Below are positions 5,767 through 6,083 of a stretch of 6,083 nucleotides of DNA, one piece after another. The stretch is taken from positions 9,251 to 15,333 of the forward strand of contig MHYD01000053.1 in NCBI GenBank assembly GCA_001824645.1. The letters are read 5' to 3'. The number at the start of each line of letters is the position of its first letter. Position 1 is the first letter of the stretch. The translations under genes were made by a program, and so were the position numbers. The notes under the pieces were generated by a model. That model was not told where the DNA came from, did no database searches, and saw only the letters and a program-made list of their open reading frames with translations. Source of the stretch: Planctomycetes bacterium RBG_13_46_10. Its GTDB lineage: Bacteria > Planctomycetota > Phycisphaerae > Sedimentisphaerales > Anaerobacaceae.

Positions 5767-6083
5767 ATGAAAAGTTACCGAAAAGAGTTATGGTTCAATA
5801 TAAAAAACAGAAGAGAATTCGTTAATATAACACCCAAGGTCGAAGAATGTCTGAAAGAAAGCGGCGTGAAGGAGGGATTTGTTCTGTGTAATGCCATGCA
5901 CATAACCGCCAGCGTCTTTATCAACGACAATGAATCCGGGCTGCATCACGACTTCGAGGTCTGGCTGGAAAAATTGGCGCCGGAAAAACCATATTCGCAA
6001 TATCAGCACAACGGCGCTGAGGACAACGCAGATGCACATCTTAAGCGCAGTGTAATGGGCAGAGAAGTGGTTGTCGCCGTGAC
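5767..6083 (+). CDS. yjbQ: YjbQ/UPF0047 family protein, 3' truncated by the window end
   Basis: The frame is open from ATG 5767 to the end of the window, giving 105 complete codons of a family usually about 130-140 residues long. The N-terminus (MKSYRKELWFNIKNRREFVNIT) starts as family members do. Other conserved features are VEECLKESGVKEG, the strand with H45 (AMHITASVFINDNE), H81 (YQHN), and EDNADAHLKRSVMG with H91, where the conserved histidines cluster. The family folds as a small beta-rich trimer; E. coli YjbQ is reported to have weak thiamine-phosphate synthase activity, but its true role is unsettled. A weak GAGG (5753-5756) lies 10 nt before the start. The 177-nt gap from the previous gene and the intervening inverted repeats suggest a separate transcript or a processed junction. 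Its minus-strand open frame (about 5788-6039) is a shadow. Confidence 0.94.
   Translation, partial: MKSYRKELWFNIKNRREFVNITPKVEECLKESGVKEGFVLCNAMHITASVFINDNESGLHHDFEVWLEKLAPEKPYSQYQHNGAEDNADAHLKRSVMGREVVVAV

Noticed and set aside
5763..5768. TATAAT overlapping the yjbQ ATG as a -10 box
   Set aside because: It overlaps the start codon, so transcription would begin inside the gene, and no good -35 match lies upstream.
5712..5825. 37-codon plus-strand frame (MFPQTQQVTVRDFL...) overlapping the yjbQ start by 59 nt
   Set aside because: It has no Shine-Dalgarno sequence, overlaps a well-supported gene start in another frame, and resembles no family I know; probably a chance open frame.

Overview
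The window carries seven protein genes, the two outermost cut by its edges, in three transcription blocks. Base composition is AT-leaning. A Thi4 thiazole synthase of the sulfide-using (histidine) type suggests an anaerobic or sulfide-rich habitat, and an outer-membrane secretin with a lipoprotein-like signal indicates a two-membrane bacterium. The gene style (short lipoprotein secretin, inconsistent Shine-Dalgarno sequences) would suit Planctomycetota/Phycisphaerae or a similar lineage, but this is only a guess; no marker here fixes the taxonomy.

Region 1 (1-1252, + strand): the 3' two-thirds of thi4 is followed after 2 nt by an HD-domain phosphohydrolase gene, probably one operon. Region 2 (1249-3232, - strand): rimO (ribosomal protein S12 methylthiotransferase) followed by pgsA (phosphatidylglycerophosphate synthase), also a likely operon. 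The HD and pgsA genes converge and share the four bases TTAA as their two stop codons, so there is no room for a terminator between them. Region 3 (3233-3444) is a divergent, AT-rich regulatory spacer with a good sigma70-type promoter for the secretin gene and a weaker, possibly leaderless one for rimO. Region 4 (3445-5589, + strand): a secretin-family lipoprotein with a long charged coiled-coil tail, then a small unrecognised protein with a clear ribosome binding site. Region 5 (5590-5766) is a spacer with nested inverted repeats. Region 6 (5767-end, + strand): the start of a YjbQ/UPF0047 gene, cut by the window end.

Most genes are recognisable housekeeping functions: thiamine thiazole synthesis, phospholipid synthesis, ribosome modification and outer-membrane secretion. 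The points most worth a second look are the HD hydrolase coupled to Thi4 (a possible enzyme for the unassigned ADP-thiazole hydrolysis step), the secretin with its unusual tail and small partner gene, a tiny leader ORF whose stop overlaps the secretin start (TAATG), and the nested inverted repeat before yjbQ. I see no CRISPR array, insertion sequence, tRNA or rRNA. I did not find convincing evidence of a wholly new system.
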